Source: Rhodospirillaceae bacterium
Lineage (GTDB): Bacteria; Pseudomonadota; Alphaproteobacteria; MPNO01; UBA2964
Length of the DNA: 20,099 bases
Reading direction: 5' to 3'
Assembly (NCBI GenBank): GCA_018660305.1
Contig: JABJKO010000105.1
Coordinates: 1-20,099, forward strand
In this document: positions 1 through 7,124 of the stretch, piece by piece
Position numbering within the stretch: the stretch's first letter is position 1
How the letters are laid out: every line of letters begins with the position of its first letter
The notes under the pieces: generated by a model
Seen by the model: only the letters and a program-made list of their open reading frames with translations
The model's database searches: none
What the model was told of the DNA's origin: nothing
Program-made: the position numbers and the translations under genes

Positions 1-12
1 CGGCGCGGTCCC

Positions 13-831
13 ATGTCGACCCTCCTGAAGCTAATCGGTGTCGGGGCAGGCATTTATCTGGTGCTGCTTGTCGGGCTTTTCTTCTTTCAGCGGACGCTGA
101 TCTATCACCCCGATCCCGCGCGGCCGGCGCCCGCCGCCTGGGGGGTGCCCGATATGGCGGCGGTCACCCTGACGGCGGCCGACGGTCTATCGCTTCTCGC
201 CTGGTGGAAACCGCCACAGGCGGGGGACCGCCCGGTAGTGGTTTTCTTTCACGGCAATGCGGGCCATATCGGTTTCCGGGGCGCCAAGGTGCGCCCCTAT
301 CTGGAGCAGGGCTTTGGAGTCCTCCTGGTATCCTGGCGCGGCTATGGCGGCAATGACGGTAAACCGACCGAGGCCGGACTTTATGAAGATGGCAAGGCCG
401 CCCTCGGCTTTCTCGCGGACTTGAGCATTGCCGAGGCAAGAATTGTGCTCTACGGCGAATCCCTGGGCAGCGGGGTGGCTGTGGAACTGGCGTCCCGGGG
501 ACACGGGGGCGCGCTGGTGCTGGAGGCGCCCTATACCGCCCTGCCGCGGGTCGGCGCCGCCCATTACCCGATTTTTCCGGTCCGCTGGCTCATGTGGGAC
601 AAGTTCGATTCCATCGCGAAGATCGGCGGGATCCCGCTTCCCCTCTACATTGTCCATGGCGAGCAGGACGGCGTCATTCCGGTCCGGTTCGGCAAGGCCC
701 TGCTGGCGGCGGCCCAGGAACCCAAACAGGGGCTTTTTATCCCGCTGGCCGGCCACAATAATCTGTATCAGTTTGGCGCGGCGGGGCACATCGTGGGCTT
801 TATCCAGGGGGTTTATGGGAACAAGCCGTAA
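13..831 (+). CDS. Membrane-anchored alpha/beta hydrolase (BEM46-like)
   Basis: A 272-residue serine hydrolase of the alpha/beta hydrolase superfamily; the substrate cannot be told. One hydrophobic segment (about residues 5-27) followed by FQRTLIYHP is the usual N-terminal anchor of BEM46/YfhR-like proteins, so the catalytic domain probably faces the periplasm. The oxyanion motif HGN is at 80-82, the nucleophile elbow GESLG at 148-152 (Ser150), the acid is probably Asp219 in HGEQDGVIP, and the base His248 in GHNN, so the triad looks complete. The ATG at 13 gives a sensible anchor, but the frame is open to the window edge and only 12 upstream bases are visible, so an earlier start cannot be excluded. 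The product name is secure at superfamily level only. Confidence 0.88.
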   Translation: MSTLLKLIGVGAGIYLVLLVGLFFFQRTLIYHPDPARPAPAAWGVPDMAAVTLTAADGLSLLAWWKPPQAGDRPVVVFFHGNAGHIGFRGAKVRPYLEQGFGVLLVSWRGYGGNDGKPTEAGLYEDGKAALGFLADLSIAEARIVLYGESLGSGVAVELASRGHGGALVLEAPYTALPRVGAAHYPIFPVRWLMWDKFDSIAKIGGIPLPLYIVHGEQDGVIPVRFGKALLAAAQEPKQGLFIPLAGHNNLYQFGAAGHIVGFIQGVYGNKP

Positions 832-924
832 TTCTCATAAAATTTTCCTCTAGAACCTTATTTATTCAATATGTAGTCGTTTAAAAATAGAGTCGAATAT
901 ATCAAGTATTCGCAGTGATTATTT

Positions 925-953
925 TTGACAAACTGAGTATAAAATAATATAGT
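925..953 (+). promoter_or_regulatory. Sigma-70-type promoter for the FlgC-like gene
   Basis: TTGACA at 925-930, a 17-nt spacer, and TATAGT at 948-953, in an AT-rich stretch (832-964). This is close to the bacterial housekeeping consensus. Transcription would begin near 960, which favours the ATG at 989 over the in-frame TTG at 965 because the latter would leave almost no leader. Initiation is inferred from sequence only. Confidence 0.7.
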
Positions 954-988
954 TTTCCTGTGTTTTGGAAATTTCTCGGTCGGATCAA

Positions 989-1414
989 ATGTTGAATGCG
1001 ATCAGATCTTCTGTTTCTGCGGTTCAGGCGTCTTCCGAGGCGCTGTCTGTCCGGGCGGACAATATCGCCAATGTCCGGACGACGGCGCGGCTGGATGAGG
1101 TGGATCTGAGCCCGGCGGCGCGCCGGGCGGCGGATCCTCCTGATGACGTCTTCCGGCCCTCGACTCCCACATACGTCTCCGTTCGGGATGGCGGTGTCGA
1201 TGTGGAAGTCGAGCGGCGGGAACCGTCGCACCGGGTCGCGTTCGACCCGAGCGATCCCAAATCCAACGAGGATGGGCTGGTTGCCGCACCCAATGTGGAT
1301 CTGGCCGAGGAAATCGTGGGCACGCGTCAGGATCGCGCCATGTTCCTGGCGAATTTGGAAGTGATCCGCACCGCGGACGAGATGGCCGGCGAATTACTGG
1401 ATGATGAGGCGTAA
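989..1414 (+). CDS. FlgC-like flagellar basal-body rod protein, orphan
   Basis: A 141-residue protein resembling flagellar rod/hook proteins of the FlgC type. The N-terminus (MLNAIRSSVSAVQASSEALS, then DNIANVRTT) matches the rod signature in which an alpha-helix leads to the NIANVNTT-like motif. The C-terminus (NVDLAEEIVGTRQDRAMFLA, then NLEVIRTADEM) matches the conserved C-terminal helix. The overall length is near that of FlgC. The frame is also open from a TTG at 965, but the ATG at 989 aligns with the family start and suits the promoter at 925-953. No flgB, fliE or other flagellar gene is adjacent, and the gene has its own promoter and terminator. It may be a stand-alone rod paralogue rather than the main flgC. 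Confidence 0.8.
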   Translation: MLNAIRSSVSAVQASSEALSVRADNIANVRTTARLDEVDLSPAARRAADPPDDVFRPSTPTYVSVRDGGVDVEVERREPSHRVAFDPSDPKSNEDGLVAAPNVDLAEEIVGTRQDRAMFLANLEVIRTADEMAGELLDDEA

Positions 1415-1452
1415 CGCGCAAAAGCGCGTATGAGGTGGCCGGGGAGGCCACC
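1414..1452 (+). repeat. Two tandem hairpins in the 3' UTR of the FlgC-like gene
   Basis: The first hairpin is ACGCGC-AAAA-GCGCGT (1414-1429) and starts on the last base of the stop codon. The second is GGTGGCC-GGGGA-GGCCACC (1434-1452). Both stems are perfect (6 and 7 bp). They precede the terminator, so the transcript would end in three consecutive stem-loops. They may protect the mRNA 3' end or act as a processed small RNA; neither is shown. Confidence 0.6.
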
Positions 1453-1468
1453 GGGATGAGATCCTACC

Positions 1469-1512
1469 GGGTGGAGCCGCAAATGGATGGGCAGCGGCTC
1501 CACCCTTTTTTT
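1469..1512 (+). terminator. Strong intrinsic terminator
   Basis: A perfect 12-bp inverted repeat GGGTGGAGCCGC / GCGGCTCCACCC (1469-1480 and 1494-1505), 13-nt loop, followed at once by seven T residues (1506-1512). It terminates plus-strand transcription from the FlgC-like gene. On the opposite strand no T-run follows the stem, so it should not serve the convergent MFS gene. Confidence 0.92.
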
Positions 1513-1517
1513 GTGTT

Positions 1518-2762
1518 TTATCTGTGCGCCAGAAACCGCAGCCGGGCCAGCAGGATCATCAGGATGATGCTGACCCCGAACATCATCATGAGCGGCGCGT
1601 CGAAATCCCCCGTTCTGTCGGCAAGCAGCCCGATGCTCATGGGGCCGAGCGCACCGCCGATCTCACCGGCCGAGAAATAAAGCCCGCTGGCCGCCCCCAC
1701 ATGCTTCGAGCGCCCCTGACCCATATCCATCAGGATCAGGATGGCGATGGCGGTCAGCGCGCTGCGGCACATGCCCTGGAAAACCAGCCCGATCCCGAGC
1801 CACGGCATGGTGGCGGAATAGATCAGCAGCGTGGTGGCCGCCGCCGCCACCATAACGGCGGCGAGGACGGCGAACCGTCTTTCCTGTGTCGCCAGCCGGG
1901 GGATGGTCAGCGCCGCGAAGATCCCCACAAAGGTCGGCAGGGAGGCCCAATAGCCGGCGGATTTGGCATCCATGCCATAGCTCTGCAGGATGGTGGGCAT
2001 CCAGTTATTGAGGCCGTGATTAAAGCCCAGGATAAACACCGCCATGATGAGGACGGTACGCACGAACGGGTCGCGGATCAGCTCGAAAAAGACTTCGAAG
2101 AACGGCGGCTTGGGCTCGGCGGCCAGCTTGCGCTCCATCTCGCGGCTGTCGGGGTGCGCGCTGATCAAAAGCCAGACAAATCCGGCGCAGAGAATGAAAC
2201 CGGCATAGGCGAAGAATACCGCGTGCCAGTCATGGCCGAACAACGGCATCAGCATGCTGTTGGTGAGCGACAGCGCCGCGACACTGCCCAGCGCGTTGCC
2301 GGTATAGTAAATCCCCACGGCGAGGCCCCGGTCCTTGCCGGAAAACCACTGGCTGATGACCTTTGGAGCGCCGGCCGACACCAGCGGCCCGCCGATACCA
2401 AACACCAGGACCGACAAAAACAGTTCCACCGGGCTGTTGGACAGACCCCGCAGGGCGGCGGACAAAGCGACGATCATCATCGCCAGAAACAGCATGCGCC
2501 GCGGCCCGAACCGGTCGAGCAGAACACCGCAGGGCGCCGATGAGGCAATATAGATCAACGGCCAGGCGCCGAGAACCAGCCCCATGGCGGCATGGCTGAT
2601 GCCTAAATCGGTCTCGATGATCTGCACCAGGGGCGCCACCGAGGCGACCGTCATCCCGAACGAAAAATACATCAGCCACACGCCCCCCAGCATGGCCCAG
2701 CGATAGGGAAGCGGCGGCGCGTCAGGCTCCGCGCCGTCGGAAGCGGTTGGCATGAGGGCCAT
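1518..2762 (-). CDS. MFS transporter
   Basis: A 414-residue major facilitator superfamily permease of usual length with about 12 hydrophobic segments. After a short polar N-terminus, TM1 begins near residue 23. The loop 2-3 signature (motif A type) is visible as GVLLDRFGPRRML near residues 79-91, and a charged cytoplasmic loop (HPDSREMERKLAAEPKPP) separates the two six-helix halves. The general look (APLVQIIETDLGIS, then GLVLGAWPLIYI) is that of anion/organic-acid type MFS permeases, but the substrate is not assignable. It converges on the FlgC-like gene. The first ATG (2762) has no clear Shine-Dalgarno; a second in-frame ATG lies three codons on. Confidence 0.88.
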   Translation of the reverse strand: MALMPTASDGAEPDAPPLPYRWAMLGGVWLMYFSFGMTVASVAPLVQIIETDLGISHAAMGLVLGAWPLIYIASSAPCGVLLDRFGPRRMLFLAMMIVALSAALRGLSNSPVELFLSVLVFGIGGPLVSAGAPKVISQWFSGKDRGLAVGIYYTGNALGSVAALSLTNSMLMPLFGHDWHAVFFAYAGFILCAGFVWLLISAHPDSREMERKLAAEPKPPFFEVFFELIRDPFVRTVLIMAVFILGFNHGLNNWMPTILQSYGMDAKSAGYWASLPTFVGIFAALTIPRLATQERRFAVLAAVMVAAAATTLLIYSATMPWLGIGLVFQGMCRSALTAIAILILMDMGQGRSKHVGAASGLYFSAGEIGGALGPMSIGLLADRTGDFDAPLMMMFGVSIILMILLARLRFLAHR

Positions 2763-3235
2763 GGAAACTCAGGAATGGTGGCTGTCAGCGATGGGCCGCA
2801 TTGAGCCTCAGGCGGAGTACCTCGTCAAGGCGGCGAAATTGGGTGGATATAGGGACGGAAGATGTCAGATTTAAAAGGGATGAATGACGTGGAACCGAAT
2901 GACTATTTTCGGTGAGTTTCAGCCAATTTGAGAAGCGAAATGTTCGCCGCCGAGGTCTGCTTTCCGACCAACCCAGACATTTTATTGGATTCGTCCTTGC
3001 TCTCAAATTGCCCCTAAACGGAAACCGAATCTCAACAGATTCATTCGCTATCGCAGCATAGAAATTCAACTTTGGCACACGGTGGGGAAGAAACGGATTT
3101 CATGGCCAAAGATTGTATTCGGCGCTGCCTCGCCACCACCATCATAGCAAACGTCGCCGGCTAAAGTCGGGGGTTGTTAAGTGGGGGCCTAACCTGTCTA
3201 AATAGGCGGGACCAACTTCATCAAGGGAGGACGGT
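2763..3235. other. Gene-poor, lower-GC intergenic region
   Basis: A 473-bp stretch between the MFS gene and the TctC stub with no convincing gene. It is visibly richer in A+T than its neighbours. A 97-codon open frame on the minus strand (2785-3078) begins with GTG, has no ribosome-binding site and unusual composition, and was not accepted. A short dyad (GTCTG...CAGAC, 2954-2977) is present. It may be decayed coding DNA or a dispersed intergenic repeat. Confidence 0.5.
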
Positions 3236-3403
3236 ATGCACAAAATTTTCTATTTGGGACTTTCGATTGCGGTAATTTATGGACTCGCGACAAGCGGATC
3301 GGTTCGGGCCGATTCCGTTGCGGATTTTTATCGCGGGAAGACAATCAAGATCACCGCCGCGGCTGGCGCGGGTGGCGGGTTTGGCGTGCGGGCGCGGCTG
3401 TAG
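3236..3403 (+). pseudogene. 5' stub of a TctC-family solute receptor gene
   Basis: A 55-codon frame starting at ATG 3236 behind an excellent ribosome-binding site (AGGGAGG, 5-nt spacing). It encodes a signal peptide (MHKIFYLGLSIAVIYGLA, likely cut after SVRA) followed by DSVADFYRGKTIKI and an Ala/Gly-rich turn ending in GGGFGVRARL. This is the mature N-terminus of tripartite tricarboxylate transporter receptors (Bug/TctC), which usually read VADFYkGKTI...GGGyD.yARLLARH and run to about 320 residues. A TAG directly after ARL ends the frame, and no homologous continuation is seen downstream in any frame. The intact translation start but lost body points to a deletion or insertion breakpoint at about 3400. 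No TctA/TctB genes are nearby. Confidence 0.72.
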
Positions 3404-3623
3404 TTGGTGTCGTCAATGGGCATCTGATGTCCGTTCATGGCTAGACCCGGCTGATATGCGCACCTGAAAGCAGAAGTTGGTGCAGTCGATGCTGACTTCC
3501 CCTCTGGATCCTTAACAGAGCTAATCGCGCCTCAAAACCATGTCTGAAGCTGACAGACATTATGTTAGCTGCCTTTCGTCCGGTTGTGGGCGGGAGACGG
3601 ACAATGGATCGTGCGTACTAAAT
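3404..3623. other. Unassigned intergenic DNA after the TctC stub
   Basis: 220 bp with no recognised gene. A minus-strand frame across about 3415-3500 reads IDCTNFCFQVRISAGSSHER without stops but has no start or known match, so it could be a mobile-element relic. A perfect 7-bp hairpin ATGTCTG-AAGCTGA-CAGACAT lies at 3540-3560. On the minus strand it is followed by GGTTTTG, making it a weak candidate terminator for the long minus-strand block ending at 3624. Confidence 0.4.
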
Positions 3624-4403
3624 CTATTTTCCCTTAAACACGGCGGCCCGACCGTCGCGGTGGGCGGCCATGCCTTCATCCACATCCTCGGACCATTCGA
3701 GGGCCTCGCGCAGCTCGTCGGACAGCGCCCTTGCCTCCTTGAAGCCGGGATCGCGGCGGGTGCACAGGATGCGTTTGGCGCCCCGGGTCGCCAGCGGTCC
3801 ATTGGTGCCGATGGTTTGTGCCATGGCCAGGGCGGCGTCTTTTAGCGCTGCCCTCGGATGAAGCCCCTGCACCAGCCCGATGCGTTCCATCTCGGCGGCA
3901 TCGATTTCCCTCCCGGTGGCGATGATCTCCAGCGCGCGGGCGTGACCCACCGCCATGCCCAGCCGATGCGGCCCGCCGGCGCCGGGGAAGCCGCCCCATT
4001 TGGCTTCCGGCATCATCAGGGTGATGTCGTCGGCGGCGAGGCGAATGTCGCAGGCCAGCGCCAGCTCCACCGCGCCGGCAAGGATATTGCCGTTGATGGC
4101 GGCGATGACGATCTGGGGCAGGGCGGCGAGGGAATCGAACACACGGTTGGCGAGGCGGACAAAGGCGATTACCTCGTCCTTGGACAGGGCGGCGCGGATA
4201 TCCGGGTTCAGCAGCCCGGCTGAAAACACCGCATCGCCCGTGCCGGTGACCACCACCGCATGGATGGCATCGTCGGAGGCCATGTCATCGACGATCTCCC
4301 CCAGCAGTGCCATGGACTCCAGCGTCAGCCGGTTCAGATCGTCCGGCCGGTTGAGAATTATGGTCGCGACCGGTGGGATTTTCGCCAGGATGATGTCAGA
4401 CAC
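3624..4403 (-). CDS. Enoyl-CoA hydratase/isomerase (crotonase) family protein
   Basis: A 259-residue crotonase-fold protein, normal length for the family, which acts on acyl-CoA thioesters in the cytoplasm. The oxyanion-hole region FSAGLLNPD (60-68) replaces the common FSAGADL. The region AGAVELALACD (109-119) carries Glu113, and MPEAKWGGFPGAGGPHRLG (131-149) carries Glu133; these match the two catalytic glutamates of enoyl-CoA hydratase. Hydration or isomerisation is therefore plausible, though the exact substrate is unknown. The start is GTG at 4403 with GGAGAGA upstream. It lies 29 bp after the MocA-like gene on the same strand and appears to be the last gene of the cox-type block, which suggests that the product of the molybdenum enzyme may feed into CoA-ester metabolism (inference). 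Confidence 0.85.
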   Translation of the reverse strand: MSDIILAKIPPVATIILNRPDDLNRLTLESMALLGEIVDDMASDDAIHAVVVTGTGDAVFSAGLLNPDIRAALSKDEVIAFVRLANRVFDSLAALPQIVIAAINGNILAGAVELALACDIRLAADDITLMMPEAKWGGFPGAGGPHRLGMAVGHARALEIIATGREIDAAEMERIGLVQGLHPRAALKDAALAMAQTIGTNGPLATRGAKRILCTRRDPGFKEARALSDELREALEWSEDVDEGMAAHRDGRAAVFKGK

Positions 4404-4432
4404 GCCGTTCTCTCCGATTGTTGGCGCGGAAA

Positions 4433-6073
4433 TTAGCGCTCCCGCGCCGCCTTGTGGGCGGCCAACGCTTCGGGCGTATCCAAATCCGCGAGGATGGCAT
4501 TGTCGTCCATGGGGATTTCCAGCAGCAGTTCTTCGTTATCGCCGATGAGATGCCGCGCGCCCACATCGCCCGAGACTTCCGACATGGCGGAGAAGAAACG
4601 CCGGTGCCACAGGACCGGGTTGCCGCGCTTGCCTTTGAAAGTAGGCACGCAGATGGCGTGGCCATCATCGGGGTCGAAGGCATCGATGAGCTGATCGATG
4701 TGAGAGGGGGAAATGCCCGGCATGTCGCCGAGACAGACGACGGCGCCGTCGATTACCGGGTCCAGCATGGACAGGCCGTGGCGCAATGACGTGCTCAGCC
4801 CCTCCGCATAGTCGGGATTGTGGATGAAGGTGACAGGGTGGCCCTTGAGGGCCGCCTCGATACGCTCCGGCTCATGGCCGGTGACCACGATGACCGGGCT
4901 GGCGTCGGAGGCCAGCGCGGCCTCGACCACATAGCTCAGCATGGGCTTGCCGTCGATCTCGGCCAGCAGCTTGTTGATATTGCCCATGCGCCGCGACTGT
5001 CCGGCGGCGAGGATGATGGCGCCTATGTTGAAGGAGCCCGTCTCGGCGCTTCGCTCTTCTCCGGCGGTTATTCTGGCGCGTGGCATGGGGCGGCTGGGGA
5101 TTTCCTTGAGAAGCCCGCCGACACCCATGCGCATCAGATCCGTGCCGCTCACCGGAATGTCGGCCACCAGCCGCTGCAGCACCCAGTCGAAGCCATGGAG
5201 ACGGGGCGAGCGGGCCGAACCGGGGATCCCCAGTACATGCATTTTGCCCATGGTGGCCAGCATCATCAGATTGCCGGGATCCACCGGCATGCCGAGATGC
5301 TCAACCGTCCCGCCACATTGCTCGACGGCAGCAGGGATTACATCGCGCCGGTCGGCAATGGCGGAGGCGCCCAGCACCAGCGCGATATCACATTCCGCGC
5401 TTTGTAGTTTCTTCAACGAAGCGGCGACATCTTCGGCCTTATGACCGCAATGGATGTCGTCGATGAGGGACCCCCCGAGGGCGGCGACACGGGCGCGGGT
5501 CACCGACGTGGCCTTGTCAATGACCTTCTGGCGCAGCACCGGCAGGATGGTCTGGATCAGGCCGATTTTTTTGGGCCCGTAGGAAGCGACGCGAACCAGC
5601 GGCGCACTTGCCTGGGCGGCCGTTTCGCATTGGGCGATAACCGCCTCGGCGACACCGAAGGTAATGATTTTGACGGTCGCGACCATGTCACCAGCTTCGA
5701 CCGCCGTGAAGGGCGCAATGGTGGACAGCGTCACGGATTCATCGATCAAGTTGAGGGAGTCTATTCCCTCGGGATCGAGTACGACCACGCCGCGTTCGGT
5801 GGCGGTGATGTTGCAGCGCCCGGTCCTGGCGGTGGTCAGCGTAACGGACTCGCCCGCGACCGACGCGGCGATGCGGGCGGCGGCGGTATTTTCGTCGATA
5901 TCGCCGGATTCCAATTGCACGCCCATGACCGACTGAAAACCGGCAGCCACGAGGGCGCTTACATCACTGTCGGAGAGGGTGCGGCCTTTCTTGAAGGTCT
6001 CATCGCCGACGCGCAGGCTATGGGCGAGGATGGCACCCGTTGCCTGGCCGACCGGTATGTCGCCGAATTTCAC
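4433..6073 (-). CDS. Molybdopterin-binding / MocA-like nucleotidyltransferase fusion
   Basis: A 546-residue two-part protein. Residues about 1-330 contain a MoeA/MogA-type molybdopterin-binding fold (IGLIQTILPVLRQKVIDKAT at 170-189; LVLGASAIADRRDVIP at 232-247; GIPGSARSP at 282-290). Residues about 350-546 form a MobA/MocA-like NTP transferase with the nucleotide loop ILAAGQSRRMG (354-364), Lys368, CLGDMPG (447-453), RGNPVLW (483-489) and DLDTPE (530-535). MocA proteins attach CMP to molybdopterin to make the cytosine dinucleotide used by the xanthine oxidase/CO dehydrogenase family, fitting the neighbours. The start is GTG, overlapping the TGA of the XdhC-like gene in GTGA, so the two are probably translationally coupled. 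The CTP preference is inferred from context. Confidence 0.88.
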   Translation of the reverse strand: MKFGDIPVGQATGAILAHSLRVGDETFKKGRTLSDSDVSALVAAGFQSVMGVQLESGDIDENTAAARIAASVAGESVTLTTARTGRCNITATERGVVVLDPEGIDSLNLIDESVTLSTIAPFTAVEAGDMVATVKIITFGVAEAVIAQCETAAQASAPLVRVASYGPKKIGLIQTILPVLRQKVIDKATSVTRARVAALGGSLIDDIHCGHKAEDVAASLKKLQSAECDIALVLGASAIADRRDVIPAAVEQCGGTVEHLGMPVDPGNLMMLATMGKMHVLGIPGSARSPRLHGFDWVLQRLVADIPVSGTDLMRMGVGGLLKEIPSRPMPRARITAGEERSAETGSFNIGAIILAAGQSRRMGNINKLLAEIDGKPMLSYVVEAALASDASPVIVVTGHEPERIEAALKGHPVTFIHNPDYAEGLSTSLRHGLSMLDPVIDGAVVCLGDMPGISPSHIDQLIDAFDPDDGHAICVPTFKGKRGNPVLWHRRFFSAMSEVSGDVGARHLIGDNEELLLEIPMDDNAILADLDTPEALAAHKAARER

Positions 6074-6780
6074 GCTGCCGCCTTCTGCTCCCTGGCATGG
6101 AGGATTCCCGTTACCTCGGCGAGGATGGAGACGGCGATTTCGGCCGGGGAGACGGCGCCGATCCGCAGGCCCACCGGGCCATGGATGCGGTCGATCTCGG
6201 CGGAGCTGAAACCTTCCGCGGTCAGCCGCTCGACCCGTCCTGCATGGGTCTTCCGGCTACCAAGAGAGCCGATGTAAAAGGCCGGAGAACGGATAGCGAC
6301 GCCCAGCGCCGGGTCGTCCAGCTTGGGGTCGTGGGTGAGGGTGACCACGGCGGTGCGGCGGTCGAGATCGAGCTTGTTGAGGCCGTCATCGGGCCATTCA
6401 TCGACGATGGTCACGCCGGGAAACCGTTCCTGGGTCGCAAAGGATTGGCGGGGATCCACCACGGCCACGTCATAGCCGGCGACCTGGGCCAGTCTCGATA
6501 GGGGCTGTGCGATATGGACCGCGCCCACCAGCACCATGCGGAGCGGCGGGTTGAAGACATGGAAGAAAATATCGCCGTGGGGTGTCGCGCGCAGCCCGCT
6601 CTTGTCGTCGCGCATGGCATCGCGTCCGGCATCGACGATCTCGGGCTTGTCGGCGAGTGCGCCGGCGGCACTATCGAGATAGATCAGGGCCTGATCGCCT
6701 GAAGAAATATCCGTGGCCAGGGCGACCGCCGTTTTGGCTTCCTGGTCTTTCAGCAATTGGGTGAGTGTTTCCGCCTTCAT
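6070..6780 (-). CDS. XdhC family protein, C-terminal Rossmann half
   Basis: A 236-residue protein matching the C-terminal (XdhC_C) domain of XdhC/CoxF maturation factors, which handle molybdenum cofactor and promote its sulfuration before insertion into apo-enzyme. Visible motifs: Rossmann turn LVGAVHIAQPL (84-94), VVDPR (107-111), LTHDPKLDDPAL (148-159), YIGSLGSRKTHAGR (169-182) and HGPVGLRIGAVSPAEIAVSI (200-219), the last two being the most diagnostic. The ATG at 6780 overlaps the TGA of the upstream gene (ATGA), and the longer open frame to 6840 lies inside that gene, so 6780 is chosen. Its partner domain is encoded separately just upstream; together they equal one usual XdhC. Confidence 0.88.
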   Translation of the reverse strand: MKAETLTQLLKDQEAKTAVALATDISSGDQALIYLDSAAGALADKPEIVDAGRDAMRDDKSGLRATPHGDIFFHVFNPPLRMVLVGAVHIAQPLSRLAQVAGYDVAVVDPRQSFATQERFPGVTIVDEWPDDGLNKLDLDRRTAVVTLTHDPKLDDPALGVAIRSPAFYIGSLGSRKTHAGRVERLTAEGFSSAEIDRIHGPVGLRIGAVSPAEIAVSILAEVTGILHAREQKAAA

Positions 6781-7124
6781 TCGTCCACCGCCTCGACAAA
6801 TATTTTGACCTGTCCGCCACAGGCGAGCCCGACCTCCCATGCCAGTTCGTCGGTGACCCCATAATCCAGTACTTTCGGATTGCCGGTCTGCATCACGTCG
6901 AGGGCTTCGGTGACCACCGCGCCCTCGATGCAGCCGCCCGATACCGATCCGACGAACGTACCGTCTTCGGACACCACCAGTTGGCTGCCGGCGGGGCGGG
7001 GGGACGACCCCCAGCTACTGACCACGGTGGCCAGGGCCGTCTTCTTGCCGTCGGCACGCCAAAGGGCTGCCTGGTTCAGGACATCGTCGTCCTGTGATCC
7101 TTCATTCACATCGCTTCCAGCCAT
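6777..7124 (-). CDS. XdhC/CoxI family protein, N-terminal half
   Basis: A 115-residue protein corresponding to the N-terminal XdhC_CoxI domain. The diagnostic line is GSSPRPAGSQLVVSEDG (39-55), GSVSGGCIEGAVV (59-71), LDYGVTDELAWEVGLACGG (86-104) and a final VKIFVEAVDE. Cys65 (SGGC) and Cys102 (ACGG) are the conserved cysteines seen in this family. Many XdhC proteins carry this domain and the Rossmann domain in one chain of about 280-380 residues; here they are two genes joined by a 4-nt overlap. The start is ATG at 7124 with AGGAAGGAA upstream, and the gene begins within the last 19 nt of the coxE-like gene. It likely acts with the next gene in active-site sulfuration or cofactor delivery. 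Confidence 0.88.
   Translation of the reverse strand: MAGSDVNEGSQDDDVLNQAALWRADGKKTALATVVSSWGSSPRPAGSQLVVSEDGTFVGSVSGGCIEGAVVTEALDVMQTGNPKVLDYGVTDELAWEVGLACGGQVKIFVEAVDE

Noticed and set aside
965..988. Upstream TTG start for the FlgC-like gene
   Set aside because: It would lie about five bases after the predicted transcription start, and the extra residues are not part of the rod-protein N-terminus.
1524..2543. 339-codon open frame opposite the MFS transporter
   Set aside because: It is rich in Gln, His, Arg and Asp as expected for the complement of a membrane protein gene and matches nothing recognisable.
2785..3078. 97-codon minus-strand frame in the gap after the MFS gene
   Set aside because: It has a GTG start without a ribosome-binding site and odd residue content; it may be decayed or repeat DNA but is not supported as a gene.
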